A stretch of DNA of 64,000 nt. Source: Devosia sp. 66-14 (GTDB lineage: Bacteria; Pseudomonadota; Alphaproteobacteria; Rhizobiales; Devosiaceae). The notes under the pieces are model-generated. The model made no database searches and had not been told where the DNA came from. It saw only the letters and a program-made list of their open reading frames with translations. The stretch lies in the NCBI GenBank assembly GCA_001899085.1, contig MKVB01000001.1, forward strand, positions 70,791-134,790. The letters run 5' to 3'. Positions 62,619 through 64,000 of this stretch are shown here, one piece after another (the first letter of the stretch is position 1; the number at the start of each line of letters is the position of its first letter). The position numbers and the translations under genes are program-made.

Positions 62619-63218
62619 TCAGGCGGGCTTTCCGACGGTCATCGCGGCGCGAAACTCGGGGTCCGGGTCGAGCCAGGTGGATTCGGGCATGGCGCCCACC
62701 GCATCGAAGAAGCGGCTCATGAAGCAGCGATACGACGCGCAGAAGGCGATATCGGCGATCTCGCGGTCGCTGAACCCGTGGTGGCGCAGCAGGTCGATAT
62801 CGCGCTCGGTCACGAGGCTGGCGTCGCGCGCGATCTGCTCGGCATAGACCAGCATGGCGACAGTCTTGGCGGCGAGACCCGCGGTGCGGAAGTCGTGCTG
62901 GATGGCGCGCACTTTTTCCTTCGAGTCGAGATCCTGGATCAGCAGCTTGGCATAGACGTGCGAGCAGTAGGTCGAGGGGATCTGTTTCGCCGCGACCAGG
63001 GTGATCAGCCGCCAGTTGACCAGCCCGAGGGAGAAGTTGCTCCGTGCCGCGTGCAGCAGATGTTCGACCAGCGGAGCGACATGCGGCAGCGCCGTCCAGC
63101 ATTTGGTGCCCTCCATGATGAAGCCGAGCGTCCTCGCCTCCGCCGCGTAGATCTCGGCGATCTCGCCGGTGGCATCCTGCTCGTCGATCGTTGCGATAAA
63201 CACGTCCAGCCTCCTCAT
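62619..63218 (-). CDS. AhpD-like (carboxymuconolactone decarboxylase family) protein
   Basis: 199 residues, helical. The region that carries CxxC(xxxH) in alkylhydroperoxidase AhpD reads STYCSHVYAKLL, with one Cys and then His, so the second redox Cys is missing. FNLG-like NFSLGLVNWRLITLVAA and DREIADIAFCASYRCF are otherwise family-like. It is unlikely to be a disulfide-based peroxidase in the AhpD manner. Function unknown. Confidence 0.8.
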   Translation of the reverse strand: MRRLDVFIATIDEQDATGEIAEIYAAEARTLGFIMEGTKCWTALPHVAPLVEHLLHAARSNFSLGLVNWRLITLVAAKQIPSTYCSHVYAKLLIQDLDSKEKVRAIQHDFRTAGLAAKTVAMLVYAEQIARDASLVTERDIDLLRHHGFSDREIADIAFCASYRCFMSRFFDAVGAMPESTWLDPDPEFRAAMTVGKPA

Positions 63219-63270
63219 GTCATATGATGACTTGAGGCTTGGGGGAGCCAGCCTGAACCGTAGCTGAACG

Positions 63271-63624
63271 CTAGCCGAGGTGGCTGAGGATGTTCACGAG
63301 GCGTCCGAACGGGTCCCGGAGGTAGAAGCGGCGGACACCCCAAGGCTCGTCGACCGGCCCATACTCGACTGCGAATCCGGCGGCGCGAACCTTGGCGAGC
63401 GTGGCATCGAGATCATCGACTTCGATCGAGAGATCGGGCACCGGCGTGCCCGAGCCGCCCTCGCGGGCGATGCTCACCTGCAGGCTCATCTGCGCCGTCG
63501 ACCCGTAGGTGACGATCCAGCCATGGTCCATCAGCAGGTCGAGCCCGAGCACGTCGCCATAGAACACCGCCGCTGCGGACAGATCCTCGGCCGCGATGTT
63601 GGCGACGATCCGTTTGACGGTCAT
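63271..63624 (-). CDS. VOC family protein
   Basis: 117 residues: IVANIAAEDLSAAAVFYGDV at the N-terminus, LSIEVDDLDATLAKVRAAGF in the middle, and RRFYLRDPFGRLVNILSH at the end, all typical of small glyoxalase-like VOC proteins. No ligand is identified. It overlaps the end of the following DMT gene by four bases (ATGA), so it is cotranscribed with it. Confidence 0.87.
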   Translation of the reverse strand: MTVKRIVANIAAEDLSAAAVFYGDVLGLDLLMDHGWIVTYGSTAQMSLQVSIAREGGSGTPVPDLSIEVDDLDATLAKVRAAGFAVEYGPVDEPWGVRRFYLRDPFGRLVNILSHLG

Positions 63625-64000
63625 GCCGGCGCCTTGCGCCAGCCCTTCACCAGCCGGCCGTCGATGAACACCAGGCCGAGGAAGATCACGATGATGCCGA
63701 GGATGTGGATCAGTTCGAAGCGCTCGTGCAGGACCAGAACGCCGAGCAGGATAGCCGAGATCGGGGTGATAAAGGTGTTGAGCGACAGGTTCGTGGCGCC
63801 GACGCGCGGCAGCAGCCAGTAGACGAGGAGGAAGCTGAAGCTGGTCGAGAAGACCGAGATGCCGAACAGCGCCCCCCAGGTCTCTGGCCGGGTGATGACG
63901 GGCAAGCCCGAGAAAAACAGTGCGATCGGAACCGAGATCAGCGCGGCGCCGGTAAGCGAGGCCGAGGCTACCGCATAGGGCTCCACCTTGGCGAAGCGGC
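63621..64000 (-). CDS. EamA/DMT family transporter, partial (N-terminal part lies beyond the window)
   Basis: The visible part is the C-terminal half of a ten-helix DMT transporter: helices in ALISVPIALFFSG, WGALFGISVFSTSFSFLL, NLSLNTFITPISAILLG and the closing LGIIVIFLGLVFIDGR. The frame stays open to base 64000 without a fitting start, so the gene is truncated by the window. It likely exports a metabolite. The downstream VOC gene begins with an ATGA overlap. Confidence 0.87.
   Translation of the reverse strand, partial: RFAKVEPYAVASASLTGAALISVPIALFFSGLPVITRPETWGALFGISVFSTSFSFLLVYWLLPRVGATNLSLNTFITPISAILLGVLVLHERFELIHILGIIVIFLGLVFIDGRLVKGWRKAPA

Overview
The window is chromosomal core DNA from a GC-rich alphaproteobacterium, most likely of the Hyphomicrobiales (Rhizobiales). 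The evidence is a MipZ division-positioning ATPase, a DivK-PleD pair, an IalB-family secreted protein, the lineage-typical DUF1489, DUF3572 and DUF983 proteins, an SdhE-Mfd pair, and the pyrB-pyrC-plsY-dprA-topA-rnr-DUF983-rpmG gene order. A Devosia-like organism is my guess, but the genus cannot be fixed by reading alone. No prophage, integrase, insertion sequence or CRISPR array is visible. Mobile-looking content is limited to one toxin-antitoxin pair, one YjhX-like gene and a few palindromic intergenic elements.

Layout. 1-4.3 kb: amino-sugar synthesis (glmU, glmS) followed by two small genes of unknown function (MepB-like, DUF2237). 4.3-10.8 kb: DNA repair (recG divergent from sdhE-mfd) with a YpeA-like acetyltransferase. 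10.9-18 kb: IalB-like protein, a UbiH-like monooxygenase, a YeeE/YedE transporter pair, TerC, a quinone reductase, tRNA-Ser(UGA), a GIY-YIG protein, a paired small multidrug-type transporter and a DHFR-like reductase. 18-21.7 kb: the 5-oxoprolinase genes pxpB-pxpC-pxpA, folD and an MmcQ/YjbR protein. 21.8-26.4 kb: mgtE, a 37-residue membrane peptide, a GST-DUF1489-DUF4180 operon and mipZ. 26.5-31.3 kb: a SPOR-tailed D,D-carboxypeptidase, then clpS-clpA. 31.3-38.8 kb: an SDR-like protein, DUF1275, a glycosyltransferase-HIT pair, and a minus-strand run DUF3572-dinB-ridA-GDPD-DUF482. 38.8-40.6 kb: divK-pleD. 40.6-52.8 kb: a candidate small RNA, then the long minus-strand block rpmG, DUF983, rnr, topA, dprA, plsY, pyrC-like, pyrB, ruvX, interrupted by a plus-strand GT-C-like membrane protein. 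52.9-61 kb: a toxin-antitoxin pair, then gatC, gatA and gatB spread among acetyltransferases, a chorismate mutase, a methyltransferase and a yjhX-like gene. 61-64 kb: a YqhA-like membrane protein, a stop-interrupted acetyltransferase, two VOC proteins, an AhpD-like protein and a DMT transporter cut by the window end.

Functional links. glmU and glmS supply UDP-GlcNAc for the peptidoglycan that the carboxypeptidase trims. ClpS hands N-degron substrates to ClpA. DivK, PleD and MipZ are cell-cycle and polarity regulators. GatCAB makes Gln-tRNA(Gln) and/or Asn-tRNA(Asn) by amidation. PxpABC recycles 5-oxoproline. I found no convincing new multi-gene system. The most interesting unexplained items are a strongly folded candidate sRNA at 40745-40917, the tiny membrane protein at 23387-23500 bracketed by hairpins with a near-CtrA site upstream, a pyrC-like gene without its metal-binding His-x-His, and several inverted repeats in regulatory regions.
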